From: Adiantum capillus-veneris
Lineage: Eukaryota; Streptophyta; Polypodiopsida; Polypodiales; Pteridaceae
DNA: 56,968 nucleotides
Assembly (NCBI GenBank): GCA_014529385.2
Contig: JABFUD020000235.1
Span: 1-56,968 of the forward strand
Reading direction: 5' to 3'
The stretch's first letter is position 1; each line of letters starts with the position of its first letter. The position numbers were made by a program, and so were the translations under genes. The notes beneath the pieces are model-generated. The model did not search any database. It was not told the DNA's origin and saw nothing but the letters and a program-made list of their open reading frames with translations. This document shows positions 21,069 through 32,526 of this stretch, piece after piece.

Positions 21069-21089
21069 CAATCCCTTACAGAGGCGCCA
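21069..21089 (-). promoter_or_regulatory. Candidate primer-binding site of Gypsy-2, left copy
   Basis: On the minus strand TTGGCGCCTCTGTAAGGGAT follows GTGCACATT. TGGCGCC equals the first seven bases of an Asp-type primer site, but the remainder does not match Asp tRNA, so the primer tRNA is uncertain. Confidence 0.5.
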
Positions 21090-21093
21090 AAAA

Positions 21094-21242
21094 TGTGCAC
21101 TTTTATTGCACGTATCTGAGGCTAGAAACTTGCCGAACACTGTATGTGATCCACGAAAGGCTACAAGCACACAACTGGCTATCTTAGTAAGCTCAAAGGG
21201 ACAATGGTGTGTCAATCACCGCTCAATGCTTGTCGTCATGAG
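21094..21242 (-). mobile_element. Gypsy-2 LTR end, truncated, left copy
   Basis: On the minus strand this stretch leads with AATAAAAG into ...GTGCACA at the primer site, as an LTR R/U5 end would. It is cut at about 21242, where copia sequence begins. About 150 bp remain. Confidence 0.45.
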
Positions 21243-21837
21243 AAGATTTATGCATAGCCCAGGGTCTAAGCATTGGCAGGCTGTCAAAAGGATTTTCTGC
21301 TACCTTAGTGTCACTTTACATATTGGCTTTTTTTATCCAAAGGGGGGATCATTGCCGCCAGACTTACATGCTTTTTCGGACTTAGATTGGGCTGGTTGTT
21401 TTGACATGCGAGTGTCCACAAGTGGTTTTTGTTTCATGCTTGGTAGTTCATGTATATCATGGTTGAGCAAGAAGCAACCTACTGTGACCACTTTGAGTTG
21501 TGAGGCTAAGTACAGGGCAGTCTTCATAGCTACGGTTGAGTGTGTATGGCTCAGACGCCTTATGGATGATTTGGGTGTTGGACAGGACACTGCCAACACT
21601 ATCTACACTGACAATCAGAGTGCATTGGTAGTTGCGAGGAACCCAGTTGTTCATGCTCGCACAAAGCACATTGAGGTGTATTACCACTATGTCAAGGAGA
21701 GGCTCTCAGCAGGAGAGATCAGCTTGGCTTATGTGCCAACACAGGACAACCTTGCAGATCTTTTCACAAAGGCATTGTCTCGTGAGAAGCTTGAAGCTTT
21801 CCGCAAAGCTTTGGGTTTACTCCCGTTTGTGGACTGA
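21243..21837 (+). pseudogene. Copia-1 RNase H, 5'-truncated, left copy
   Basis: C-terminal end of a Ty1-copia pol. RNase H degrades the RNA template during reverse transcription. It starts abruptly within the RT end (RFMHSPGSKHW). It then has SDLDWAGC...STSGFC with the first catalytic Asp, LSCEAKYRA with the catalytic Glu, YTDNQSAL with the second Asp, and the usual end KHIEVYYHYV...DNLADLFTKAL. The stop is at 21835-21837. The open frame extends upstream to 21013 only by reading Gypsy-2 LTR DNA. The closest relative in the window is Copia-2 at 55630. Confidence 0.85.
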
Positions 21838-21912
21838 CCCTGTCCTCAGGGCATGGCACTTCCCTTTACTCATGTGCCAGCTCTCGTTCACCGCATCACT
21901 CCAGGGGGGATT

Positions 21913-22139
21913 TGTTACCATATACATGTGGTAGTGATGTGTGTGAACACACTAGGACCGCCGGGGCATTTTTTCCCTCTTTAGGAGGTTTTTTCCCCCG
22001 TGCATTGTATATACGTCCATCACTCTAGGGCTATCTATCTTTCCATTGCACACTAAGAAACACACTCTTTGTTGTGTGCCTTGAGATTTCTTCATCTTCT
22101 CCAAGATGTGTGTGTCTCTCTGCAACCCTAATTCCAATA
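21913..22139 (+). mobile_element. Copia-1 3' LTR, left copy
   Basis: A 227-bp LTR from TGTTACCATATACATG to CCTAATTCCAATA, behind the purine tract CCAGGGGGGA. It matches the Copia-2 LTR (55329-55554), whose end reads CCAACA, so the end here has lost the canonical CA. No 5' half of the element exists in the arm. Confidence 0.85.
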
Positions 22140-22499
22140 GGTTCCATGATCGCCTTTTGTAGATGGTCTATATTAGTGAGGACTGCAAGATATACAAGAA
22201 TCAAGTCCCACAACTACTATGTTTAGACTTGCGCATGGCCGTGCTATGAGAAAGGGCATCAATAGGCTGATTGATGGTGACACTTGCACTTTTTCCCTTT
22301 CCCCTAACCTTATGATATAATGTTGCAAGTCAAAACAATAGTGAGGACACTATACACCAACGAGTATTGTGAGGGTCATATGAGGGACTGTCACCTGCAC
22401 CATATCCAAATGCATACACCACAATTCTTGACATCCCTCTTGCTTGAGATCAGCACTAAGAAAAGAATCCTCTTGCTCTTCGATGCCAACTAAAGGGGG
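22140..22499 (+). other. Unassigned sequence with polypurine tract, left copy
   Basis: No gene recognised. It ends in AACTAAAGGGGG directly before TGATAACATTC, the arrangement of a polypurine tract and 3' LTR start. The host element of this tract is not identified. Confidence 0.4.
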
Positions 22500-24810
22500 T
22501 GATAACATTCACTTTTCTCTTATGAAACCCTTAACCCTGAACTATCTTTCCTTATCGCTTTGAAATTTCCAGTTGAAGTCATCAAACTAAATGTGAACTC
22601 AACCTTCTAGGGTCAACTGGTGGGTGTTCTCTAGTTCACCCTTGGTTCAAGGTTAGTGACGTTTTTTTCTTGGTTATGGCCAAGCACAGCCGTTAGAGGG
22701 TTCTCCTAAGATGAATGTATTTAATAGCTACACAAAGCCCTCGTTCCCAAGTTTGGTTCCCGCTCAGTAGATTAGAATCCCTTATCCCGTTTTTGACTTA
22801 ACTTAATGGACAACATAAAATTCTTTCAACTTTCTGGCCAACAAATTAACCCTTTAAAATCCACCCACCCATCGAGTGTTTGATAAGTGCACCTTCCCAA
22901 GGTAGTACTATGATACTAGAAAACAATATTCTAATCATGTAAAACCAAGAATACATTAGCAGCATGCAAACTGTTGCATACCCTTACAAGTGTGCATTTA
23001 TCAGGTCGTTTCCACCTTTTCCTTTTTCTAAATATTCTACTTCCTCTACCCTTTAGCAATCACATATACTACTCCAGGCATATCCCTATCCTCGTCCCAC
23101 AACTTGGGTATCATGTCTCCTCTACCACATGTGGAGGTGGCACCTTGACATAATTTTCAATTCTTATTTTTCTTTATCTTGTGTGGGAAAGGCTTACAAA
23201 AATAGTCTACTTTAGATTCTTTCTAAATTAATAATCCAAAAAGTAGAGCAAAGGTCCGAATGATAATGACAATTACGGAATATCCCATTTAGGTTCCTAG
23301 CCTTTCCAAGGTTCCTTTTTACCAAACAATTAGAAGAGTTCTTTAATTAAATCACATTCTCCTCCCTTATCCTGATCCCTTCATGGATCCATGTTTCTTC
23401 CTTCTTTTCCCATTGGCATCTGGCATACCCAGACTAGGTCGTTTTTCAGACGCATTCGCGTGTCCCTATCACCCGACCGGGACTCACTCCCATTCAATCC
23501 CATTTGTAGGGTAGTGAACAAATCCAAGCTCAAAACATAGACCAACATTTATCAGTCCTAGCAAAAAAGGACCATCCCTCGTTGCATCCCACAAGTAAAC
23601 ACTTGCACCGGCCTTTTTTCAAAGATGTAAGAAAAATTTCGCACCTAAATCTTCTATGTTAGGCTAGGGCTCTCCACATCAAATCTTGTCGGGAAAGTTT
23701 TGATCCTAGTTGAAATTTAGAGTGAGTTCCTTGAATTATAGTTCCTTAGTTCCTATTTACTTTTTTAATGTCTACTCATACAAAACTTTAAGAAATACAA
23801 CGACTCTCTTGAGAGTTTAAGGTTTTGTCTCGACGTTAGTTTCAAGTTAACCGTTTCTTGGGCGAATCCCATTTGTAAATTTTCTCAACATTTTTCATCC
23901 ATGGGGCATCTCCATGGAAGCAATGTGAGTTTTATGTTCAAGCAACATGGTCACGACATCCATGAAGCTATCCCCTTACTCCCCCCTTTGAAATTGCAAA
24001 ACAAACTTGGAAGTAAACAACAAATCAACAATACATATTCTCTATACAATGACCTTAAGTGTGAACCATGAGTAGTAAACACTAACATTTAGAATGCATC
24101 AACTTGTAATTTTAAGATAAATAATATAAATCTTTCTTTGATTTGATTATACTATATTAAATGAGGGTTTATGCATGAGTAGAATCCTTCTATGAGTGAT
24201 AGTGTAAGAGTCATTTGTGAAATTCCTAAGACTCAGCATACTAGTATCGTGAAAAATGCTCATGAAATGGAGTAGGAATGATAAACAAATTCTTCTCAAG
24301 ATAGAGTTTAGGCTTACCTCTTGATTCTGTGGAGAGGATTAATCACACAGTTAGGAGAGGCTTAAAGAGTTGAGAACTTTTCAATTGGCAAGAGGGAAGG
24401 CAGAGAGTGGCCTTATTTGGAATTGGGAATCTTCTTTCTCAAAGAAAAACTTCTTTGGTAATTATAAACTTACCCTTCAACCCTCAATTTCTCTTGAAAA
24501 TTAGATATCAACTTAGTATATCACTAAAAACTTTTACACACATAATTTATTCAAAATGAAGAGCATCTCTTTTGGAAAAATTATAGTTTCCCTTCATGGA
24601 AAATAAGGTTAGTTCCAAAAATAACTTCATTATCTACTTGCCTTTGATTTATGGCTTTAGGAAGAGTATAAAATAGATTAGAAATCAATAAAAAGGTTTA
24701 TGTGAGAGATTGAGGGATATTTAAGGATATTAGTCACCATTCAATCATGCATACTATTTAGATAATTATGACCTCCAATCACCTGTGGTTAAAGAAAGTG
24801 CTTTCTACTC
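22500..24810 (+). mobile_element. Putative LTR or flank of an unidentified LTR element, left copy
   Basis: Starts TGATAACATTCAC behind a purine tract. No coding domain, microsatellite or second LTR end is recognised in 2.3 kb. The end of the LTR cannot be located without a partner copy, so part of this may be ordinary intergenic DNA. Confidence 0.3.
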
Positions 24811-24969
24811 TCTCTTGTTAAGTATGGAGCCTGATTTACCTTGTAATCTTCTGTGGTAGAAGCACACATTTGTAAGGCCTCCATTATGAGGAGAAGACAT
24901 TGTGCGTGAAGGAAAATCACTCGTCGAAAACCAAAAATTTCACGGTAAAAAATCAGGGGCAACTTTAGG

Positions 24970-25014
24970 GGAATATTCTCCTTCGCCGGAATATTCCTTT
25001 TTGTCGGAATATTA
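24970..25014 (+). promoter_or_regulatory. Heat-shock-element-like cluster in the solo LTR, left copy
   Basis: GAATATTC at 24971-24978 and again at 24989-24996 are perfect GAAnnTTC cores. A third, GAATATTA (25007), is one base off and TTC triplets lie between. The cluster is about 250 bp upstream of the TATA box. Similar arrays make the ONSEN copia family heat-inducible; function here is inference. Confidence 0.5.
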
Positions 25015-25132
25015 TGGCCGGACGACGGTCAAAAAGTGGTCAGAAAACAATCGGTCGGTTGGCCGGTGGCCGTTAGTCAATGGCCGATGGCCGGTGGCCG
25101 ATGGTTGGAAGTCAATGGCCGGTGGCCGCTAG
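25013..25132 (+). repeat. GGCCGGTGGCCG short repeat array in the solo LTR, left copy
   Basis: About eight GGCCG units, many arranged as GGCCGGTGGCCG or GGCCGATGGCCG, alternate with GTCAATGG/GTTAGTC. It is a GC-rich island in AT-rich DNA, immediately downstream of the heat-shock-like cluster, and likely a U3 repeat. Confidence 0.8.
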
Positions 25133-25472
25133 CCGAATTCAAAAGCGAACTTGTCTTCTCAAGGGCGGCCACACATGGGCGGATTGAAGGGTATGATTTG
25201 GACTTATCTACATAAGGGCGGCTACACATGGCTGCCTCTCATGAGAGAGGGCAACCCTTTTGGCCTATAAAAGGAGGCCATTTCTACACACATTTCACAG
25301 TGTGAAGTTGATGCAACAAGGTGAGTGTGAGGTGGTGAGAGTGAAGCAAGGCGGGAGCTCCATTAAGGGTATAATCCCTTTGTAAACTACTTCTTGTCTT
25401 GAAGTACTAAAGCCATTGAGTGGCTGCTTTCCCGTGGACGTAGCCCACATTGGGTGAACCACGTATATTGTG

Positions 25473-25519
<47 letters not shown>

Positions 25520-25610
25520 ACTCTATAATCTCGTGTATGTAAATCTGTCTCTCTCCATTAAGTAATCTACTCAATATATATTTAGCTACGTCTTATTTCC
25601 TAACATCTCT

Positions 25611-25972
25611 ATGCCATACTATTCTGGTAATCTAGGAAACTTGAAATAACGAAACTTGAGATATCTAGATAAGGTGGCTTCTTATATCTGATATTTTTGC
25701 AGAGCTCCCTGAGAGAAATAAAAATGTGGCTTACTTTATTCATATATTCATTTTGTAATTTATACATTGTTTTGAGTTACAAAGGATAGCAGTAATCTTG
25801 TTATTATATAGCAAAAACAGTCGTATTACAAAAGGTAGCATTTCTTGAGTGACACAAAAAGGTAACAAGACGGAGCTTGTTTTCATCGATTATACCAAAA
25901 AAATCAATAGGATCATAAAAAGGAAAAATACATTACAAAAGGTGAGAAAATTGATAAATAAGGCATTCACAA
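25611..25972. other. Non-coding, solo LTR target sequence, left copy
   Basis: AT-rich, no recognised feature; probably the 3' continuation of the decayed gypsy pol on the minus strand. Confidence 0.35.
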
Positions 25973-26253
25973 TCCTCCCATAAAGCATCTTCAATGGAAA
26001 GATACACCTTTTCTACAAAGAAAGAGCACTTGCCTTGCTTAGCATATAACTAGATTTTTTCTAAGAGTTTCCATAACATGGCATACAAGATGTTCTCAAT
26101 CCTCTTGGGTGGTTGAAAGTATGAGATTTTCATCAAAGAAGTCCACAACAGAATCATCTAGATCTTTTCTAAAAGGTCACGCATGAGACGGTTAAAGGTG
26201 GTAGGGACGTTACCCAGACCTAAAGGCATGACTGTGAAATCATAATGTCCAAA
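25973..26253 (-). pseudogene. Gypsy RT fragment near the palindrome centre, left copy
   Basis: Minus-strand, frameshifted. Recognisable pieces: GHYDFTVMPLGL and FNRLMRDLLEK, a degraded active-site strand (VVDFFDENLILS in place of the usual Y-L-D-D), then LYAKQGKCSFFVEKV, the conserved segment after the catalytic strand. Distinct from the Gypsy-1 RT, which ends before this region. Confidence 0.7.
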
Positions 26254-26708
26254 ACTACATTTGGGGAAATAATTAACGATCAATAGAAACACTTATTTAG
26301 CATTTTGTAAATGCTCAGTTCACCCATTTCATGCATTTGAGATGACTGCCCTTAAAAACCTAGGGCTAACAATCATCAAGAGTACAATATTATGGACTTG
26401 AATAAAATTTACAAGGAGTTGTTTTTTACATCTCTTTTTGGGAATATATATTTTATTTTTGGATTGTAATCTTGGTGATTCCTTCTTGGGTTTATTTAAG
26501 TTGATGATTCTAATCTTGGTGATTCCTTCTTGGGTTTACTTGAATAGACGTTTCTGAAGTCTCTTGACCGATTGATTAACTTTAACTACTCTTTTGCCTT
26601 GTATTTGTATCTTGTAGTTCCCTTAAATTGTAGGAAAATGGTTCCATTACCTTGATTGCAATAACTTGCTTTTTCGCTCAACCACTCCATCCTTAGAATT
26701 TCTTTATA

Positions 26709-26768
<60 letters not shown>

Positions 26769-27127
26769 ATGTTACATCTTGTGTACACAAAATTGAATGA
26801 GAACTAGAATGACCTTTTAAGATGTAATGAAGGCCTATGCCTTCCTTGTCTGTGAAAATAGTGGACCTACTAGCCCAATGATGCTCTCAACTCCTTCTCC
26901 ATGGCCAGAGAGTCTCGAGTTGTAGTCTCTTAGTGATGAAATTAGATTTGAACTTATCTTGAACATTTTCTTTTGGTGTTTTTTTTTTGTTCCTTAAAAA
27001 TTTCAATTTTCAAAACAATCGTATTAACTCTGATTTTTGTTACAAAAATTTGTTACCAAAGCTCATTAGTCTGAGTACTTTCAAGGAGCTTCTCTTGCTC
27101 TTCTTGGCACTAAAACTTCTCTTCTTC
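26254..27127. repeat. AT-rich sequence with short tandem duplication and AT microsatellite, left copy
   Basis: TAATCTTGGTGATTCCTTCT occurs twice (about 26466 and 26511, 45 bp apart). An (AT)n run of about 55 bp lies at 26714-26770. No gene. The (AT)n run is interrupted and of different length in the mirror (27608-27662). Confidence 0.75.
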
Positions 27128-27249
27128 AAGGGAGCTTTCTTGCTCTTCTTCAACATTTGAGTTTAAAAGAAACATTCCCTCTTTCAGAAAAGAAAGGAAA
27201 ACCCTAATAACCTAGCATGTTTTTTTGAGACTCAAGGTGAGAGAAAAGA
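27128..27249. other. 122-bp single-copy spacer at the palindrome centre
   Basis: The last paired bases are c27127 and g27250; the next pair, a27128 and a27249, does not match. The spacer has no gene. Its left edge holds an imperfect copy, about 45 bp away, of the arm-end CTTCTCTTGCTCTTCTT tract (near 27090), so the break lies in short CT-rich repeats. Its middle has GGAAAACCCTAATAACCTAG. Loop-like single-copy DNA between arms is what self-primed fold-back or template-switch inversion leaves. Confidence 0.9.
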
Positions 27250-27606
27250 GAAGAAGAGAAGTTTTAGTGCCAAGAAGAGCAAGAGAAGCTCCCTTGAAAG
27301 TACTCCAGACTAATGACTTTGGTAACAAAATTTTTTGTAACAAAATCAGAGTTAAACGATTGTTTTGAAAATTGAAATTTTTAAGGAACAAAAAAAACAC
27401 ACCAAAAGAAAATGTTCAAGATAAGTTCAAATCTAATTTCATCACAAAAGACTACAACTCGAGACTCTCTGGCCATGGAAAGTAGTTGAGAGCATCATTG
27501 GGCTAGTAGGTCCACTATTTTCACAGACAAGGAAGGCATAGGCCTTCATTACATCTTAAAAGGTCATTCTAGTTCTCATTCATTTTGTGTACACAAGATG
27601 TAACAT

Positions 27607-27607
<1 letters not shown>

Positions 27608-27638
<31 letters not shown>

Positions 27639-27662
27639 TATATAATATATATATATAATATA
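27608..27662. repeat. AT microsatellite, right copy
   Basis: (AT)n with AAATA and AATA interruptions; mirror of the purer run at 26714-26770. The length and purity difference accounts for several of the bases by which the arms differ near the centre. Confidence 0.9.
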
Positions 27663-28119
27663 ATAGATAAAAAAGAAATTCTAAGGATGGAGTGGTTGAG
27701 CGAAAAAAGCAAGTTATTGCAATCAAGGTAATGGAACCATTTTCCTACAATTAAGGGAACTACAAGATACAAATACAAGGCCAAAAGAGTAGTTAAAGTT
27801 AATCAATCGGTCAAGAGACTTCAGAAACGTCTATTCAAGTAAACCCAAGAAGGAATCACCAAGATTAGAATCATCAACTTAAATAAACCCAAGAAGGAAT
27901 CACCAAGATTACAATCCAAAAATAAAATATATATTCCCAAAAAGAGATGTAAAAAACAACTCCTTGTAAATTTTATTCAAGTCCATAATATTGTACTCTT
28001 GATGATTGTTAGCCCTAGGTTTTTAAGGGCAGTCATCTCAAATGCATGAAATGGGTGAACTGAGCATTTACAAAATGCTAAATAAGTGTTTCTATTGATC
28101 GTAATTATTTCCCCAAATG

Positions 28120-28400
28120 TAGTTTTGGACATTATGATTTCACAGTCATGCCTTTAGGTCTGGTAACGTCCCTACCACCTTTAACCGTCTCATGCGTGAC
28201 CTTTTAGAAAAGATCTAGATGATTCTGTTGTGGACTTCTTTGATGAAAATCTCATACTTTCAACCACCCAAGAGGATTGAGAACATCTTGTATGCCATGT
28301 TATGGAAACTCTTAGAAAAAATCTAGTTATATGCTAAGCAAGGCAAGTGCTCTTTCTTTGTAGAAAAGGTGTATCTTTCCATTGAAGATGCTTTATGGGA
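28120..28400 (+). pseudogene. Gypsy RT fragment, right copy
   Basis: Mirror of 25973-26253, with the same frameshifts and the same degraded active-site strand. It differs by single bases (for example GGATTGGAATG against GGATTGTGAATG). Confidence 0.7.
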
Positions 28401-28767
28401 GGATTGGAATGCCTTATTTATCAATTTTCTCACCTTTTGTAATGTATTTTTCCTTTTTATGATCCTATTGATTTTTTTGGTATAATCGATGAAACAAGCT
28501 CCGTCTTGTTACCTTTTGTGTCACTCAAGAAATGCTACCTTTTGTAATACGACTGTTTTTGCTATATAATAACAAGATTACTGCTATCCTTTGTAACTCA
28601 AAACAATGTATAAATTACAAAATGAATATATGAATAAAGTAAGCCACATTTTTATTTCTCTCAGGGAGCTCTGCAAAAATATCAGATATAAGAAGCCACC
28701 TTATCTAGATATCTCAAGTTTCGTTATTTCAAGTTTCCTAGATTACCAGAAAAGTATGGCATAGAGA

Positions 28768-28850
28768 TGTTAGGAAATAAGACGTAGCTAAATATATATT
28801 GAGTAGATTACTTAATGGAGAGAGACAGATTTACATACACGAGATTATAG

Positions 28851-28899
<49 letters not shown>

Positions 28900-29555
28900 C
28901 ACAATATACGTGGTTCACCCAATGTGGGCTACGTCCACGGGAAAGCAGCCACTCAATGGCTTTAGTACTTCAAGACAAGAAGTAGTTTACAAAGGGATTA
29001 TACCCTTAATGGAGCTCCCGCCTTGCTTCACTCTCACCACCTCACACTCACCTTGTTGCATCAACTTCACACTGTGAAATGTGTGTAGAAATGGCCTCCT
29101 TTTATAGGCCAAAAGGGTTGCCCTCTCTCATGAGAGGCAGCCATGTGTAGCGCCCTTATGTAGATAAGTCCAAATCATACCCTTCAATCCGCCCATGTGT
29201 GGCCGCCCTTGAGAAGAACAAGTTCGCTTTTGAATTCGGCTAGCGGCCACCGGCCATTGACTTCCAACCATCGGCCACCGGCCATCGGCCATTGACTAAC
29301 GGCCACCGGCCAACCGACCGATTGTTTCTGACCACTTTTTGACCGTCGTCCGGCCATAATATTCCGACAAAAAGGAATATTCCGGCGAAGGAGAATATTC
29401 CCCTAAAGTTGCCCCTGATTTTTTACCGTGAAATTTTTGGTTTTCGACGAGTGATTTTCCTTCACGCACAATGTCTTCTCCTCATAATGGAGGCCTTACA
29501 AATGTGTGCTTCTACCACAGAAGATTACAAGGTAAATCAGGCTCCATACTTAACA
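28768..29555 (-). mobile_element. Copia-type solo LTR with target duplication, right copy
   Basis: Mirror of the left solo LTR (788 against 790 bp). Target duplications read AGAGA at 28763-28767 and 29556-29560. One-base deletions relative to the left include TAGCGCCC for TAGCCGCCC and a shortened TTT run. Because both arms share the same target duplication, the inversion happened after the LTR recombined. Confidence 0.9.
29359..29403 (-). promoter_or_regulatory. Heat-shock-element-like cluster, right copy
   Basis: Mirror of 24970-25014; both GAATATTC cores are conserved. Confidence 0.5.
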
Positions 29556-29560
29556 AGAGA

Positions 29561-32225
29561 GAGTAGAAAGCACTTTCTTTAACCACAGGTGATTGGAGGT
29601 CATAATTATCTAAATAGTATGCATGATTGAATGGTGACTAATATCCTTAAATATCCCTCAATCTCTCACATAAACCTTTTTATTGATTTCTAATCTATTT
29701 TATACTCTTCCCTAAAGCCATAAATCAAAGGCAAGTAGATAATGAAGTTATTTTGGAACTAACCTTATTTTCCATGAAGGGAAACTATAATTTTTCCAAA
29801 GAGATGCTCTTCATTTTGAATAAATTATGTGTGTAAAAGTTTTTAGTGATATACTAAGTTGATATCTAATTTTCAAGAGAAATTGAGGGTTGAAGGGTAA
29901 GTTTATAATTACCAAAGAAGTTTTTCTTTGAGAAAGAAGATTCCCAATTCCAAATAAGGCCACTCTCTGCCTTCCCTCTTGCCAATTGAAAAGTTCTCAA
30001 CTCTTTAAGCCTCTCCTAACTGTGTGATTAATCCTCTCCACAGAATCAAGAGGTAAGCCTAAACTCTATCTTGAGAAGAATTTGTTTATCATTCCTACTC
30101 CATTTCATGAGCATTTTCACACGATACTAGTATGCTGAGTCTTAGGAATTTCACAAATGACTCTTACACTATCACTCATAGAAGGATTCTACTCATGCAT
30201 AAACCCTCATTTAATATAGTATAATCAAATCAAAGAAAGATTTATATTATTTATCTTAAAATTACAAGTTGATGCATTCTAAATGTTAGTGTTTACTACT
30301 CATGGTTCACACTTAAGGTCATTGTATAGAGAATATGTATTGTTGATTTGTTGTTTACTTCCAAGTTTGTTTTGCAATTTCAAAGGGGGGAGTAAGGGGA
30401 TAGCTTCATGGATGTCGTGACCATGTTGCTTGAACATAAAACTCACATTGCTTCCATGGAGATGCCCCATGGATGAAAAATGTTGAGAAAATTTACAAAT
30501 GGGATTCGCCCAAGAAACGGTTAACTTGAAACTAACGTCGAGACAAAACCTTAAACTCTCAAGAGAGTCGTTGTATTTCTTAAAGTTTTGTATGAGTAGA
30601 CATTAAAAAAGTAAATAGGAACTAAGGAACTATAATTCAAGGACTCACTCTAAATTTCAACTAGGATCAAAACTTTCCCGACAAGATTTGATGTGGAGAG
30701 CCCTAGCCTAACATAGAAGATTTAGGTGCGAAATTTTTCTTACATCTTTGAAAAAAGGCCGTGCAAGTGTTTACTTGTGGGATGCAACGAGGGATGGTCC
30801 TTTTTTGCTAGGACTGATAAATGTTGGTCTATGTTTTGAGCTTGGATTTGTTCACTACCCTACAAATGGGATTGAATGGGAGTGAGTCCCGGTCGGGTGA
30901 TAGGGACACGCGAATGCGTCTGAAAAACGACCTAGTCTGGGTATGCCAGATGCCAATGGGAAAAGAAGGAAGAAACATGGATCCATGAAGGGATCAGGAT
31001 AAGGGAGGAGAATGTGATTTAATTAAAGAACTCTTCTAATTGTTTGGTAAAAAGGAACCTTGGAAAGGCTAGGAACCTAAATGGGATATTCCGTAATTGT
31101 CATTATCATTCGGACCTTTGCTCTACTTTTTGGATTATTAATTTAGAAAGAATCTAAAGTAGACTATTTTTGTAAGCCTTCCCACACAAGATAAAGAAAA
31201 ATAAGAATTGAAAATTATGTCAAGGTGCCACCTCCACATGTGGTAGAGGAGACATGATACCCAAGTTGTGGGACGAGGATAGGGATATGCCTGGAGTAGT
31301 ATATGTGATTGCTAAAGGTAGAGGAAGTAGAATATTTAGAAAAAGGAAAAGGTGGAAACGACCTGATAAATGCACACTTGTAAGGGTATGCAACAGTTTG
31401 CATGCTGCTAATGTATTCTTGGTTTTACATGATTAGAATATTGTTTTCTAGTATCATAGTACTACCTTGGGAAGGTGCACTTATCAAACACTCGATGGGT
31501 GGGTGGATTTTAAAGGGTTAATTTGTTGGCCAGAAAGTTGAAAGAATTTTATGTTGTCCATTAAGTTAAGTCAAAAACGGGATAAGGGATTCTAATCTAC
31601 TGAGCGGGAACCAAACTTGGGAACGAGGCTTTGTGTAGCTATTAAATACATTCATCTTAGGAGAACCCTCTAACGGCTGTGCTTGGCCATAACCAAGAAA
31701 AAAACGTCACTAACCTTGAACCAAGGGTGAACTAGAGAACACCCACCAGTTGACCCTAGAAGGTTGAGTTCACATTTAGTTTGATGACTTCAACTGGAAA
31801 TTTCAAAGCGATAAGGAAAGATAGTTCAGGGTTAAGGGTTTCATAAGAGAAAAGTGAATGTTATCACCCCCTTTAGTTGGCATCGAAGAGCAAGAGGATT
31901 CTTTTCTTAGTGCTGATCTCAAGCAAGAGGGATGTCAAGAATTGTGGTGTATGCATTTGGATATGGTGCAGGTGACAGTCCCTCATATGACCCTCACAAT
32001 ACTCGTTGGTGTATAGTGTCCTCACTATTGTTTTGACTTGCAACATTATATCATAAGGTTAGGGAAAGGGAAAAAGTGCAAGTGTCACCATCAATCAGCC
32101 TATTGATGCCCTTTCTCATAGCACGGCCATGCGCAAGTCTAAACATAGTAGTTGTGGGACTTGATTCTTGTATATCTTGCAGTCCTCACTAATATAGACC
32201 ATCTACAAAAGGCGATCATGGAACC
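29561..32225 (-). other. Putative LTR/flank sequence, right copy
   Basis: Mirror of 22140-24810. CCCCCTTTAGTT at 31867-31878 is the polypurine tract on the minus strand, and TTATCA at 31861-31866 the LTR start. No gene seen. Confidence 0.35.
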
Positions 32226-32451
32226 TATTGGAATTAGGGTTGCAGAGAGACACACACATCTTGGAGAAGATGAAGAAATCTCAAGGCACACAACAAAGAG
32301 TGTGTTTCTTAGTGTGCAATGGAAAGATAGATAGCCCTAGAGTGATGGACGTATATACAATGCACGGGGGAAAAAACCTCCTAAAGAGGGAAAAAATGCC
32401 CCGCGGTCCTAGTGTGTTCACACACATCACTACCACATGTATATGGTAACA
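32226..32451 (-). mobile_element. Copia-1 3' LTR, right copy
   Basis: 226 bp, mirror of 21913-22139. CCGCGGTCC here stands for GGACCGCCGGGG on the left, a small indel and substitution. Confidence 0.85.
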
Positions 32452-32526
32452 AATCCCCCCTGGAGTGATGCGGTGAACGAGAGCTGGCACATGAGTAAAG
32501 GGAAGTGCCATGCCCTGAGGACAGGG

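Larger units (their letters stand above)
24816..25605 (+). mobile_element. Copia-type solo LTR with TCTCT target duplication, left copy
   Basis: TGTTAAGTATGG...TTCCTAACA, 790 bp, flanked by TCTCT at 24811-24815 and 25606-25610. No primer site follows and no purine tract precedes, so it is a solo LTR left by recombination between two LTRs. TATAAAAGG lies at 25266-25274. GTGGACGTAGCC...GAACCACGTA at 25434-25466 is a motif typical of the R/U5 of plant copia LTRs. A CT microsatellite is at 25480-25519. Confidence 0.9.
1..27127. repeat. Left arm of a >27-kb palindrome
   Basis: The whole segment recurs as reverse complement in 27250-54303. Anchor pairs: 547/53756, 2836/51466, 4837/49523, 9371/44989, 13083/41277, 16917/37441, 21257/33106, 24816/29555, 27127/27250. 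Sums of paired positions drift only from about 54302 to 54377, so the arms are colinear with small indels. Differences are mostly homopolymer or microsatellite length changes and some substitutions. Base 1 already lies inside the arm, so the outer end is not seen. A real inverted duplication and an assembly fold-back are both possible. Confidence 0.97.

Noticed and set aside
21013-21242. N-terminal 77 residues of the 274-codon frame as part of the copia protein
   Set aside because: This part is Gypsy-2 LTR/primer-site DNA read by chance; copia homology begins only at about 21243.
24902-25132. 76-codon ORF in the solo LTR
   Set aside because: It reads through the heat-shock-like cluster and GGCCG repeats upstream of the TATA box; no domain.
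31254-31436. Short ORF (MIPKLWDEDRD...) as a gene
   Set aside because: 60 codons, no domain, overlaps an equally long antisense ORF, lies in putative LTR sequence.
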